A DNA stretch of 33,484 nucleotides from Gnetum montanum (Eukaryota > Streptophyta > Gnetopsida > Gnetales > Gnetaceae): positions 24,290 through 57,773 of the forward strand of contig MNCI01009439.1 of assembly GCA_015680685.1 (NCBI GenBank). Reading direction: 5' to 3'. The translations under genes and the position numbers were made by a program. Position 1 is the stretch's first letter, and each line of letters starts with the position of its first letter. Of the stretch, positions 11,356 through 20,704 are shown in pieces. Under the pieces are notes generated by a model that saw nothing but the letters and a program-made list of their open reading frames with translations, was not told where the DNA came from and searched no databases.

Positions 11356-12191
11356 TGATGAGTGGTGAGGTACCCCTACACTAAACCATATGAATACGAG
11401 TGCTTCACGCACGATCCGGTCAAACTCCATAGACAAACTAGTTATGGTATCTAGACAATTACTCATAGATCGCAGCTTGCTATCTTTCCACTTAGACTAA
11501 TATTAGCTTTGTCACATATGGTTTAGTCTAGAGTGAGGTGTATGATGTGTTCCTACACTAATGCTACTCCAGGGTATGATGGGAAATAATATCAACTAAG
11601 CTGCGAGAGAGAGGGTGAGAGAGAATCTAAACTAGCCTAAGTGTGATGAGCATCTATTCCTTAATCATCCATACACATCTAGGACCTCGTGCATGACTAC
11701 CATTGGGATTACCAAGCGCATGGCCTAGGTACGCTACTGGGTTACCAAGCAGTCACACTTAAATGCTTGTGATTAAGTCATACTCATTCCACGTTACTAG
11801 GAGATAAGTGTAGAGAGATATTAACTAAGAAAGCAATAAATAACAATAACAATTAAATAATTAAGCTAAGTGGATGTTGCAATGATGAGGTAATCTCGAT
11901 CTTTATTTTTGGTCATGTGCATGTCCAAGTACGTCACACTCGAATAAGGATGTCGTACAATCACAATCATCATACTATGGGCATGCACTGGGAGAAAGGG
12001 TTGAGAGGAAAAACTGACAAAAAGTCCTTACCTTAATACTAAAACTATATTCTAAACCAATCCACCTACCTCTTATTTATAGATGAGAAGACAGGCCATG
12101 ATATCACGTATCTAATATTGTGTCTAGGCTGCGATATCACGTATGCAATATCGTGGGTGCGATATCATAGCCAACAATTCATGATTCATCA
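11356..12191 (-). repeat. 5' LTR of the complete element
   Basis: This 836-bp LTR begins TGATGAGTGG and ends GATTCATCA on the plus strand, and pairs with 3480-4316. The TATA box is at 12074-12081 on the minus strand (CTATAAATAAGAG). It is preceded by several GATATC/AATATC units at about 12097-12170 in the same layout as the other LTR, although some palindromes have decayed by C-to-T changes. This copy would have driven the element's transcript. Confidence 0.9.
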
Positions 12192-12196
12192 GGTAG
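12192..12196. repeat. Target site duplication, right copy (GGTAG)
   Basis: Matches GGTAG at 3475-3479 exactly and abuts the LTR end at 12191. Confidence 0.85.
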
Positions 12197-12718
12197 TTAT
12201 CAGTTATAAACCTCTAACCTAGTATTTGCCATACCCAAAACCTAGCCAATGTACTTCATATTGAGGCAAGGTATCAACTATATTATACCTTGTCTATCCT
12301 TGCTAATTCATGATTATGTTGTGTGTGTAGATGGTGATCACATGAACAATGGACTAGGATAGGAGGGAGCACTCAAGATGGACTGGAGCAAGAGAATTTA
12401 TGAAAGGAACAAGTTGATTCATGTTGCCATGGATGAACAATGGTGTGCATATTTTTGCCGTTGGCAGCAACACACCTTATTTTCTTTTCTCTCTCTCTCT
12501 CTTCAAGTTGTCACATGAGGGATTGGATGTCATCTATGTACAGTGTTCACCACAATGGTTATGAACACCAATGCTATAATACGTTGTCAATCTATTCATC
12601 AGGCACTTTGAGTCTATCATTCTATGTCATCATCAGTTGTCATTTAGTCAATAATCTCATACCTTTCCAATATTTTGTAAGGAACTTGAGGACAAGTTTT
12701 TATTCAGTCGTGGGGGTA
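12197..12718 (+). mobile_element. 3' internal end of a plus-strand TGATGAGT-family element
   Basis: This stretch ends in CTTGAGGACAAGTTTTTATT and a G-rich tract CGTGGGGGTA immediately before an LTR start at 12719. This is the usual 3' end of a plus-strand gypsy-type element. No protein domain is recognisable in the 520 bases. The frame at 12440-12721 crosses a CTCTCT run and the LTR edge, and I do not treat it as a gene. The element's upstream portion was split by the insertion at 3480-12191. Confidence 0.6.
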
Positions 12719-13613
12719 TGATGAGTCACTATTTAAGGGACTCAATATTGGACCCTTGATATCAGATGGGCCAAGCAACATCGGACACGTGATGTCAGAG
12801 CTTGTCTCATTGGCTATAAATAAGAGACAAGGGTGNAGACACGTAATGTCAGAGCTTGTCTCATTGGCTATAAATAAGAGACAAGGGTGCTTAGTCTAGG
12901 GGTAGTTTTTTCAATCCCTTAGCTGAACTCTTGTAGTTTTTCTATTCCAGAGTTAGAATTATTTCTGAGTGCCCACAGTAGGAGCCATAGAGTGAACAAA
13001 TATTTATTCAAGCATTGTGTACTTGAGCACACCTTGTGTTTGGAAATAAAGATGAACTTTGTGATAAACCTTGCAACATTCAAAATAGCTTAATTATTAC
13101 ATTTAATGTTTTTTACTATTATTTGATGCTTTTAATAGTTAATTAAAACTATTTCCATAGAATTATTAATTATCAATTATCAATGAATTAGCACACTCAG
13201 CATGACCACTTCAAGCATACGTGGAATGCTTGGTAAGCCAGTAACAACTAACGTTTGGTAAACCCAGTGGTGTTACATTGGTTCAAGATGTGTCCAGAGA
13301 GTGGGAACGGATGCTGGTGTTAGGATTGGATTCACATTAGAGTTACAAAACCCATTACTTAATGAAATCTTTTCATTGCACACACTTAGGAGACCAAGAT
13401 AGAAAATAGAAAAGAAAAACATAAAAATCATACACCTCAAGTTTACTTAACCATAAAATTGTGCCTTACAAGTAATCTTGGGAAGACAACAGCTGCATAA
13501 CTCATCCTTGTTTTACGTAGGCACATAAGCACTTAATCCTTAGAGTTCGACCGTACCGCACATGAATGCTTGTATTCATATGGTTGGGTGTAGGGGTACC
13601 TCATTGCTCATCA
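12719..13613 (+). repeat. LTR of a plus-strand TGATGAGT-family element
   Basis: It begins TGATGAGTCAC and ends GGGGTACCTCATTGCTCATCA in part, the mirror of the minus-strand LTR ends. A purine tract lies just before it and no primer site follows, so it is a 3' LTR. TATA boxes occur at 12815-12822 and again at 12869-12876, because a segment of about 51 bases is duplicated around a single N at 12836. That duplication is probably an assembly artefact, so the true length is likely about 840 bp. Its U3 contains CACGTGATGTCAG and TTGATATCAGATG instead of the regular GATATC array. Confidence 0.8.
12785..12889. repeat. Near-exact tandem duplication across a single N (probable assembly artefact)
   Basis: Positions 12785-12835 and 12839-12889 carry the same sequence, ACACGTRATGTCAGAGCTTG onward to GGGTG, with one difference, separated by an N at 12836. 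The same pattern occurs at 8541-9034 and 18369-18492, which points to unmerged contig overlaps. Confidence 0.75.
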
Positions 13614-14160
13614 ATACATAAAACAAGTACACAAAGGATCCATAAAAATTCTTCTTATAATAAACAAAATTATTATAGTGACTTCTAGTTAAACCATGCC
13701 TATGAATCAAACCTCTTGTACTACTTCATAAAAGATTGCCTAAGGCCATATAGTAACTTCTTCATTCTACAAACATGATCCTTCTTTCCTAGAACAACAA
13801 ATCACTTTAGCTGTTACATATAATTTTCTTTTCAATCTCACTATGTAGGAAAGATTTCTTGACATTAATCCACTATAGTTTCAAGTCAAGTAATGTAACC
13901 AAAGCAAGAAACATGAAAATAGATGTCAAATGACAAGAGAAAATACTTCATTAAAGTCCATAACCTCTTGTGTGTGTAGCCTTTCTCCACCAAGTGTGCA
14001 TTAAACCTTTTATCTTTAACCCCTAGGGTACCTTCATTTTTCTTGAAGATTCACTTACAACTCACTCTTTTTTGACTTTCAGCTGGTTTACTAGCTTTTA
14101 AGTTTGATTTTTCTAAAGAGACTCAATCTCCTAATTCATAACTATCATCTATAGTGTTGA
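13614..14160 (-). pseudogene. Decayed Ty1/copia reverse transcriptase fragment
   Basis: On the minus strand, scattered frames reconstruct the order of a copia reverse transcriptase start. An FKKNEGTLGV-like segment (about 14040) is followed by a V-GYTHK region, then FNEVFSLVI, then VVLGKKDHVCRMKKLLYGLR (about 13790) and YKRFDS (about 13710). A VYYKK-like stretch follows and is cut exactly at the LTR end 13613. The catalytic YVDD block, which would come next, is missing. This indicates that the plus-strand LTR element inserted into this copia copy. Frames shift repeatedly, so no intact protein is possible. Confidence 0.7.
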
Positions 14161-14534
14161 CTTTTAAACAACTAATAAGCTATTCAAAGCCCAAAAGAAG
14201 AATAATAATTAAAAATTTTCAAATACATCATATCATTAGCATAGTAGATAGTTTAAAGAAAAAGTCTAATAGTTTTGTAGATGCCTTTTCAAGTTTTCAT
14301 CTTTGCAACCAATCTTGAAAAACCTTTCCTTTAGGGTAAAAAAAGGATTAGACTTTTCCCTCATTCAAAAGTGTTCTCATGGGTTTTCACTTCTTGCTAA
14401 AAATTTTCTTGTAAAGAGAAGCACTATTGATTACTTCTACATAGGATTCATGGCATTTTAATTTTAAGCAAAGCAAAGTAATGAATTTTTAATGTGAGGA
14501 TGAAGATATTTGTACAAACAATAATTCAGATTAT
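14161..14534. other. Unassigned AT-rich stretch
   Basis: I see no clear coding motif, LTR edge or RNA gene. It lies between the copia reverse transcriptase start and the non-LTR element's 3' end. Confidence 0.4.
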
Positions 14535-16060
14535 TAGGATACTTATAAAAATCATTATCATTATCCTAGTTGTATCACAACTACATGAGGTTGATTATAT
14601 GAATTCTTTTCTACCATTCACTCTTGGTTTATTTTTGTAAACCAAATATGTTTTAGTGTACTGTGGTATTATTTTTTCTTAATTTGAACAAAGTGACTGC
14701 TTCTAATTACTGTAGTTTCTAGACTTCTAACACATGATCAAACCATCTAAGATAACATATCTTAATTTTTTCATCTATGAGTGTTATCCTAAAATTTCCT
14801 AAATAAGAGAACTATCAATTTGATATTTTCTAGCAATGTCTAATGATCACCTTATTATTCTCATTTCTACCACATTCATGCATTGATCTTAATTCTTTTT
14901 GATAAACTAACATTCTACACCATAAAGGATCATAGGTCTAATATTAGTTCCTAGAAATTTCTCTTAAACCTAGCAAGGATTATTTTATTTTAAAGAACAT
15001 TGTTGGTTTCTCACTATTTCATCCATCTTGCTTTAATTTTATTTATCACATCATTGCTTGTTTAAATGAATGATCTCTCAAGTATTTGAAATACTTACTT
15101 TAAGTGACTTGTTATTTAATCTTCATACCTTTATTACTCACTTTTCCACTAAAAATACACTATGTATTCTAGTTTATTTCTATTAATCCTCATCCTTTTT
15201 GATTTTAATGTAGTTTTTTAACTCTCTATTTTTACATTTGTGGCTTTTTTATATTTATTCATCAATATGATATCATCTACAAAGAGTATACACGAAGGGA
15301 TATCATCTTGTATATAATTAACTCACCCATAACAATATCAAATAAATAAGTGATTAGAGTAGATCCACAATATAACCCTAGCTTCAAAAAGAAATTCATA
15401 ATATCTTTACAAATAGTGAAAACTTGAGTTGTGGCTCCATCATTAATGTCTTACATAGCATTTATGTATGTAAAAAGAATTTAACATCCACTAAATATTG
15501 TCTTAAGGGACTTTATCATAAGCTTTTTCCAAATCAATGAAAATGTTATGCATTTTTCTCTCTCTACATTAGAACATTTCCTTTACTTATCTTAGTAAGA
15601 AAATTACTTCCATTGTTTATCTTTTAGATATAAAATTAAATTAATTCTTAAAAATAGTTGCTATTCTCCTAAAGCATTTTCATATAACATTTTCACATAA
15701 CTTTATGATCCAATTCATAAACTTAATTTCTATATAGTTCACATATTTTTTGATATCTCCCTTTTTTTGTAGATGAGTACTATAGTGCTTCTCATATGTC
15801 TCTATTATTTTTGTAAATGAATACTCTACAATTTCTCCTCTGATTTGACATTCTCTCTTCCTCTTGGATTTGATTGAATAAATTTGTCAACTAAGTTATC
15901 TCTATATCTCCAATAGGCTTTTGTACATCTATGCCTAATCTTGTCACTTTACCATTCTTCATCTTTGAAAACACATTTCACTTTAAAAGCATATATAAAG
16001 TTGGTCATTTCTATTGGAGTCATGTGGTGACTAATTTGAATTCTATTTCTAGTTTTCTAT
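14535..16060 (-). mobile_element. Decayed non-LTR retrotransposon (RTE-like LINE), reverse transcriptase region
   Basis: On the minus strand the motif order matches a plant non-LTR reverse transcriptase. There is AYWRYRDNLVDKFIQ (about 15930), a degraded PIYKNKGD-like stretch, then FIDLEKAYD-like sequence (about 15530), NDGATTQVFT (about 15440), LFVDDIILM (catalytic-box equivalent, about 15270), and a distal KARWMK (about 15020) with a decayed LYGVE-like segment. Many stops and shifts are present. The 3' end is placed near 14545-14590, where CATGTAGTTGTGATACAACT is followed by short TGATAATGATT repeats, a form typical of these elements' tails. The family label RTE-like rests on remembered motif wording. 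The 5' part is missing or unrecognisable. Confidence 0.65.
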
Positions 16061-16075
16061 TACATTATACTAGAA

Positions 16076-16140
16076 GTTGAAGGGTTGATCATTACAAAAG
16101 TTGAAGGGTTGATTGTTATAGAAGTTGAAGGGTCAGCCAT
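16076..16140 (+). repeat. Three-copy 24-bp tandem repeat
   Basis: GTTGAAGGG starts at 16076, 16100 and 16124, each inside a repeated GAAGTTGAAGGGTTGAT-like unit. It lies near the presumed 5' LTR of the copia element that follows, and could be an LTR-internal repeat. Confidence 0.6.
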
Positions 16141-16343
16141 TTTGGTTATGGATGGTTTCTTGATGCATATTTATGTAACGTTCTGAAACTCTCTTGTAAC
16201 TATAATATGAAAAATATGTGATGCAACTCTAGTATGGCTATGAATTAGTAGAGATCTTGCTGAACCATGAAATTTCTAAGTGCTCTATGTGTGCTTATTT
16301 TTCCTATTCTTGTTTTTTTTCCACTTGATTCATTTCTTTAAAA
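16141..16343 (+). repeat. Probable remnant of the copia 5' LTR
   Basis: The AT-rich segment directly precedes a degraded initiator-Met primer site, so it should be the end of the 5' LTR. No paired 3' LTR exists in the window, because the element is cut at 18866, so the edges cannot be confirmed. Confidence 0.35.
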
Positions 16344-16345
16344 AT

Positions 16346-16357
16346 TGGTGTTTGAGC
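16346..16357 (+). other. Degraded primer binding site (tRNA-iMet type)
   Basis: TGGTGTTTGAGC matches 9 of 12 bases of the plant copia primer site TGGTATCAGAGC and is followed by CAAG. It sits 27 bases before the gag frame, as expected. Confidence 0.6.
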
Positions 16358-16383
16358 CAAGTTTGCAAAGGATCAGTGGAAGT

Positions 16384-17127
16384 GATGACATCCAAGGATG
16401 GGAAATTTAGGATCAACAAGTTCGATGGGATAGACTTCAGATTTTGGAAGACGCAAATTGAAGATTATCTATACCAGAAGAAGTTGTACAAACCATTGTT
16501 AGGGAAGAAGTGAGATCATATGAGCAAAAAGGTTTGGGAATTGTTGATTGCTAGGCTCTTGGGGTGATTCATTTGATGTTATCATGAAATGTTACATTCA
16601 ATATCATCAATGAAAAGACTACTCAGGATTTGATGAAGGCCTTATTAGATATGTATGAGGACACATCTACCTCAAAAAAGGTATATCTAATGCACCGATT
16701 ATTCAATCTGAGGATGTTTGAAGGTGCATCAATTACATATCACATCAATGAGTTCAATGTAATCAAGAGTCAGTTGTGTTATGTGGAAATCAACTTTGAT
16801 GATGAGATCAAAGCATTGATCTTATTATCATCACTGCCTGATAGCTATTCTGTAATGGTGACTGTAGTTAGTAGTTCATCAAAAGATGAAAAACTAATTT
16901 TTTTTGGAGTTTGAGATTTGATTCTCAATGAGCATATACATAGAACAGAGTCAGGTCACTCTCCAGGTTCTACCTTAAGTAATGAAGGCATAGGTAGAAG
17001 TCTTAAGTAGGGACAGAATCAGGGCCATGGAAAACCAAAGTCCAAGGGAAGAAGTCAATCCAAGGTTCATAAGAATGTCACCAGTTGGAATTACGATAAA
17101 AAAGCTCACCTTAGAAAATAGTGCATA
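16384..17127 (+). pseudogene. gag: Decayed Ty1/copia gag
   Basis: An ATG at 16384 starts MTSKDGKFRINKFDGIDF, a copia gag opening, followed by WKTQIEDYLYQKKLYKPLLG. A TGA ends this part at about 16513. Gag continues in another frame at 16630-16914 with KVYLMHRLFNLRMFEGASI, HINEFN and DDEIKALILLSSLPDSYS, all typical of the copia gag (UBN2-type) domain. A degraded CCHC zinc knuckle follows at about 17087-17120 (WNYDKKAHLRK, then a stop), with Cys positions lost. At least three breaks are present. It would have formed the element's particle protein. Confidence 0.85.
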
Positions 17128-18866
17128 ACATCAAAGAAAGGAAAGAAAAATCAGCATTTGATTCAGCAAATGCAAGTGTTGAAGAAATTGTTGATGCCCT
17201 AGTTTGTTGTGTGGATAGTGGTATTGAATCCTGGATTCTTGATTCAAGTGCATCATTTCACTTTACTCCTTGTAAAGAAATATTTAATAACTATGTTGCT
17301 AGGAATTTTAGAAAGGTATATCTTGTAGGCGATGAGCCATTGAACATTGTGGGGAAGGGTGATGTTTATATAAAGACTGCCCATGGGAAGAAACTGAAGT
17401 TACAAAAGGTTAGACATGTTCCAAGTTTAAAGAAAAACCTTATTTCTATGGGTCAGATAGATGCTAAAGGATATAGTACAGTATTTGGAGGCACATCTTT
17501 GAAAATAATTAAAGGAAACATTATAGTTACTTAGGGAAATAAGGTGGAAACATTGTACACCACTTCAGAAATAAAAGACACAATCTTAGTGGTTGATTCA
17601 AAATCAATCTCAACATTGTGGCATTAGAGGTTGGGTCACATGAGTGAAAAAGGGAATGAATTTTCTAGCCTTAAAGGGGAGATTATAGGACTTGAAGTTT
17701 TTTGCTATTGGTTTATGTGAAAGGTGCGTTTATGGGAAGCAAAAAAGAGTCATTTTCTCAAAAGTTGGAACTGGTACATACAGACATATGGGAACTAGCC
17801 TAAGAGAGTTCCCATGGTGGCTCATGCTATTATGTCACATTCATTGAAGATTCCACTAGAAAGGTATGGGTTTATTTTTTAAAAAATAAATCTAATGTGC
17901 ATTTTACATTTAAAAGGTGGAAGGCAAAAGTGGAGAACCAAACTAGTTTGAAAGTCAAGTGTTTGAGGTCTAATAATGGTGGGGAGTATGATAGTTTAGA
18001 GTTCAAGGATTTTTGTTTTGAGAATGAGATTAGAATGATTAAGATGGTTCCTAGAACACTAAAGCACAATGGTGTTGCCAAGAGAATGAACAGGACCTTG
18101 AATGAGAGATCTAGAAGCATGAGGATACCTTCTAGACTATCAAAGATGTTTTGGGCAGATGTAGTTAACACAGTAGCCTATCTCATAAATTGAGAACCTT
18201 TAGTTCTAATAGATTTTAAGATAGTTGAGGAGAAATGATTAGGAAAGATAGTAAACTTCTCACATTTAAAAGTTTTTGGTTATGTATCATATGTGCACTT
18301 AGGTTCTAATGTCTAAGATAAACTTGCCCCTAAATCCAAGAAATGTTATTTTATTAGATATGCTTCTGATGATTTTGGTTATCATTTTTGGGATGATCAA
18401 AATAGAAAAATTATAAGGCATAGGAATGTNAATGATTTTGGTTATCATTTTTGGGATGATCAAAATAGAAAAATTATAAGGCATAGGAATGTCACTTTTA
18501 ATGAACATGTGGTGTACATGAACAAGTCTAGATTAGAATCTAATAGTTTAGGGAAGCAAGAAAAGAAAAGTGAGAAGGTTGAATTGGAAAAGATATTTGA
18601 AAGGGAATAGGATAGCTAAAGATGAAGCTAAACTTGAGTTAGAAATAGTTACACCAAAGCCTTAGTTGAGAAGGTTTGCTAGCACACCAAAGCATAAAGA
18701 TAGGTGCTCTTCCTCATTACATTATTTACTTTTGACTGATGCTAGAAAACTAGAATGTTTTGATGAAGCAATGCAGGTGACTGATCATGTTAAGTGGGAG
18801 TTGGCTATGAGAGATGAGATGAAGTCACTTCAGAAGAATACTATTATAACTAAAAACCTCAATCAT
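17128..18866 (+). pseudogene. pol: Decayed Ty1/copia pol (protease, integrase, start of reverse transcriptase)
   Basis: 17121-17534 encodes the aspartic protease region. WILDSSASFHF replaces the usual D-[ST]-G triad with DSS, so activity would be lost. VRHVPSLKKNLISMGQ is the standard downstream landmark. The integrase pre-core motif WHxRLGHMSEKG is at about 17620, and YVTFIEDSTRKVWVY at about 17830. 17897-18193 carries KVKCLRSNNGGEYDS, then HNGVAKRMNRTLNERSRS, including the D and E of the integrase triad region. A 61-bp duplication with an N at 18430 follows. The reverse transcriptase start appears at 18666-18840 (ALHY-like, then ELAMRDEMKSLQKN). The sequence is then cut by the LTR starting at 18867. 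Confidence 0.85.
18369..18492. repeat. 61-bp duplication across a single N (probable assembly artefact)
   Basis: 18369-18429 and 18432-18492 are identical (ATGATTTTGGTTATC to GGAATGT), with an N at 18430 between them. Within the copia integrase the segment should occur once. Confidence 0.8.
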
Positions 18867-20468
18867 TGGAAAAACCAAGGATCCCCAATGTAGTAGTTCC
18901 TCAACCCTAAATCCCTAGGGTCTTCATGATAAAAATGGAATAAGAGGTTCCCTGGCTAGTCTGGTAGATCAACCAGGGACTTATGAGATGTGAACAAATT
19001 CAAACATGGAAATACAAACAAATTCAAATGATGCATAGAAAATAAATTTATTTTTGAACACAAAACTTAAAACTTAAAACTTTCTTTAGAAAGAATAAAG
19101 AATAAGTTAGAAAAATGTGTGCAAATGATGCTTGGATGAGTAGAAAGAGGATTTACTTATGCAAGAGTTTAAAGCCTATTGAAGTCGATATGATCTTCTC
19201 CACAATCTAAGTGCTAAGCCACTCTTGATGATATCAAACCTTCCTTCATTGCTACAACCTCAAATCTACAAGTTGGATCACTGCTGGGGATGAAAAAATG
19301 GAAAATTTGAATGCCAAATTTCTCCATGATGAGTTTGAAATCATAAAGGTGCAGTGTTGACACCCAAAATCCACAAATCTCAAGGCTACAATGCTTCCAC
19401 GTTGGGGTTTAATGCAAGTATGAAAACTTGCAAGAGCTCTTGAGTGCTTGAAAATGCCCCAAGTGTGAAATTCTAAATAAAATTGTGTATGTAAATTTCT
19501 TGATAATGCTACCCTTACTCAAAATTTTAGAACTACCAAATTTCTTGCATGCCAAAAGTTGTTGAATCTATAAATGGTATTATAGGCTAGCTTTTATAGG
19601 ATCTTTGGGCTATGAATGGGACTACAAATTGGCTATGATTTTTCTGCAAAATGGCTATGAAATGGCTGCAAAATGGCTACAAATTTGATGTAAATTTGCT
19701 ACAAATTTGCTACCAAATTTAGGTGAGATGGGTGCTTAATTTTGGGGGGTTACCATACATAGTAAGTGCTTCCCCCCATGGTCATTCCATTTACTATAAC
19801 TAGTAAATGGGGCACACCTTCCATGCTAGAGATGAATCTTCCATGTTGAGCTCTTCGCCATGCTTGTTAAAGTGGCTAGTCAATGTTAAAGTGCATGAAG
19901 TAATGAATTTATCCTTTTGTGGCTTTCACACTAGGGGATTAAAGTTTTCACCTTGGGGATGAAGACTTCACACTAGGGTAAAACTTCCATGCTAAGGGGG
20001 GAAACTTTCCAGGCTAGGCAAAAACTTCCACATTAAGGAAAAATTTCTAGGCTATGCATGTGATGTCCATGTTGAAGGGGGAAAGTTTTCAAAACCCCCC
20101 ATCCTTCCACATTAGGGGTAGGTGAGATCTACCTCCCTACATGTGTTTCCAACATAGAAAAATGTGTACCCCTCATAAAACCCATCAAATTACCTTTTTT
20201 GGCATTCCAAAAGGTGTTTTAAACCCCCTCCCCCCATCCTTCCCCCACTCAAATCCCAAATATAGATACTAGGTGACTCTTTTCACTTAGGGAATGAGGC
20301 TTTGACCACTTATGAGGCATTTTTCAACCTCAAAAGTATAAAGTATGTGAAATTTTCCACTATGGATTATAATTTTCACATTTACAATGAATTTTTGCCT
20401 TGGGTTTCATGGGGTGAAAACTTCATGGTGAAGATTCACTATAACATGCAAATTTTTGTAGTGTTTCA
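18867..20468 (-). repeat. 3' LTR of Tat-like gypsy element 1
   Basis: This LTR is about 1.6 kb. On the minus strand it starts TGAAACACTACAAAAATTTG at 20468, directly after a purine tract, and ends near CCTTGGTTTTTCCA at 18867. Weak similarity with the inverted LTR continues about 25 bases further, so the outer edge could be near 18841. The TATA box is on the minus strand at 19592-19599 (CCTATAAAAGCTAGCC), conserved in the LTR at 22149-23736. The 19920-20100 part contains degenerate 20-30 bp repeats of AAACTTCCAxGCTAGGG type. The LTR interrupts the copia reverse transcriptase. Confidence 0.8.
19592..19599 (-). promoter_or_regulatory. LTR TATA box, element 1
   Basis: The minus strand reads CCTATAAAAGCTAGCC, identical in context to the TATA box at 23013-23020 in the inverted LTR. 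Confidence 0.65.
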
Positions 20469-20529
20469 ATGGTCTCTCTTTGTTGGTGCCTAGAGGATTG
20501 ACCTTAGAGACATTGACAAAGAATACAAA
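20459..20529 (-). other. LTR/purine-tract junction with conserved stem-loop, element 1
   Basis: The minus strand carries the purine tract AACAAAGAGAGACCAT just before the LTR start. On the plus strand CTTTGTTGGTGCCT (20478-20491) can pair with AGACATTGACAAAG (20508-20521). TAGTGTTT (20459-20466) faces AAACACCA (20527 onward) as an outer stem. The same layout is at 31574-31652 in element 3. Confidence 0.65.
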
Positions 20530-20589
20530 ACACCACTACATCTTATAACACTATAATTCATATAGGTCACATGAGAATCAAGCTATCTC

Positions 20590-20695
20590 AGTCATCAAAG
20601 TTGCTAGTCTAAGGCCATGGTGGGCCATGGTACCAGTTTAAGGCCCTAGCAGGTTATGTTGCTAGTTTAAGGTCATAGCGGATTGTTGAAAGTAG
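20590..20695 (-). repeat. 3' untranslated tandem repeats, element 1
   Basis: Three to four units of roughly 30-36 bases share the core AGTTTAAGGYC (plus strand), for example in GGTACCAGTTTAAGGCCC and TTGCTAGTTTAAGGTCAT. They lie between the integrase stop and the purine tract. Related arrays are at 28040-28225 and 32620-32985. Confidence 0.6.
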
Positions 20696-20704
20696 GCTTA
20701 CTTG

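Larger units (their letters stand above)
3480..12191 (-). mobile_element. Complete but pol-less LTR retrotransposon, minus strand
   Basis: This 8712-bp element is defined by two direct LTRs (3480-4316 and 11356-12191), a GGTAG duplication on both sides, a tRNA-Asp-type primer site inside the right LTR, and a G-rich tract inside the left LTR. Transcription order on the minus strand is 5' LTR, gag (11214-9214), a 1.9-kb non-coding stretch, a long ORF of unknown function (7294-4509), 3' LTR. I looked for protease, reverse transcriptase, RNase H and integrase motifs between gag and the 3' LTR and saw none. The element would therefore depend on another element's enzymes. The first 100 bases of the two LTRs differ at 11 positions, 9 of them transitions, so the insertion is old. 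It lies within a plus-strand relative of the same LTR family. Confidence 0.85.

Noticed and set aside
12440-12721. 93-codon plus-strand frame
   Set aside because: It runs through a CTCTCT low-complexity tract and ends across the purine tract and LTR edge, so it is not a plausible gene.
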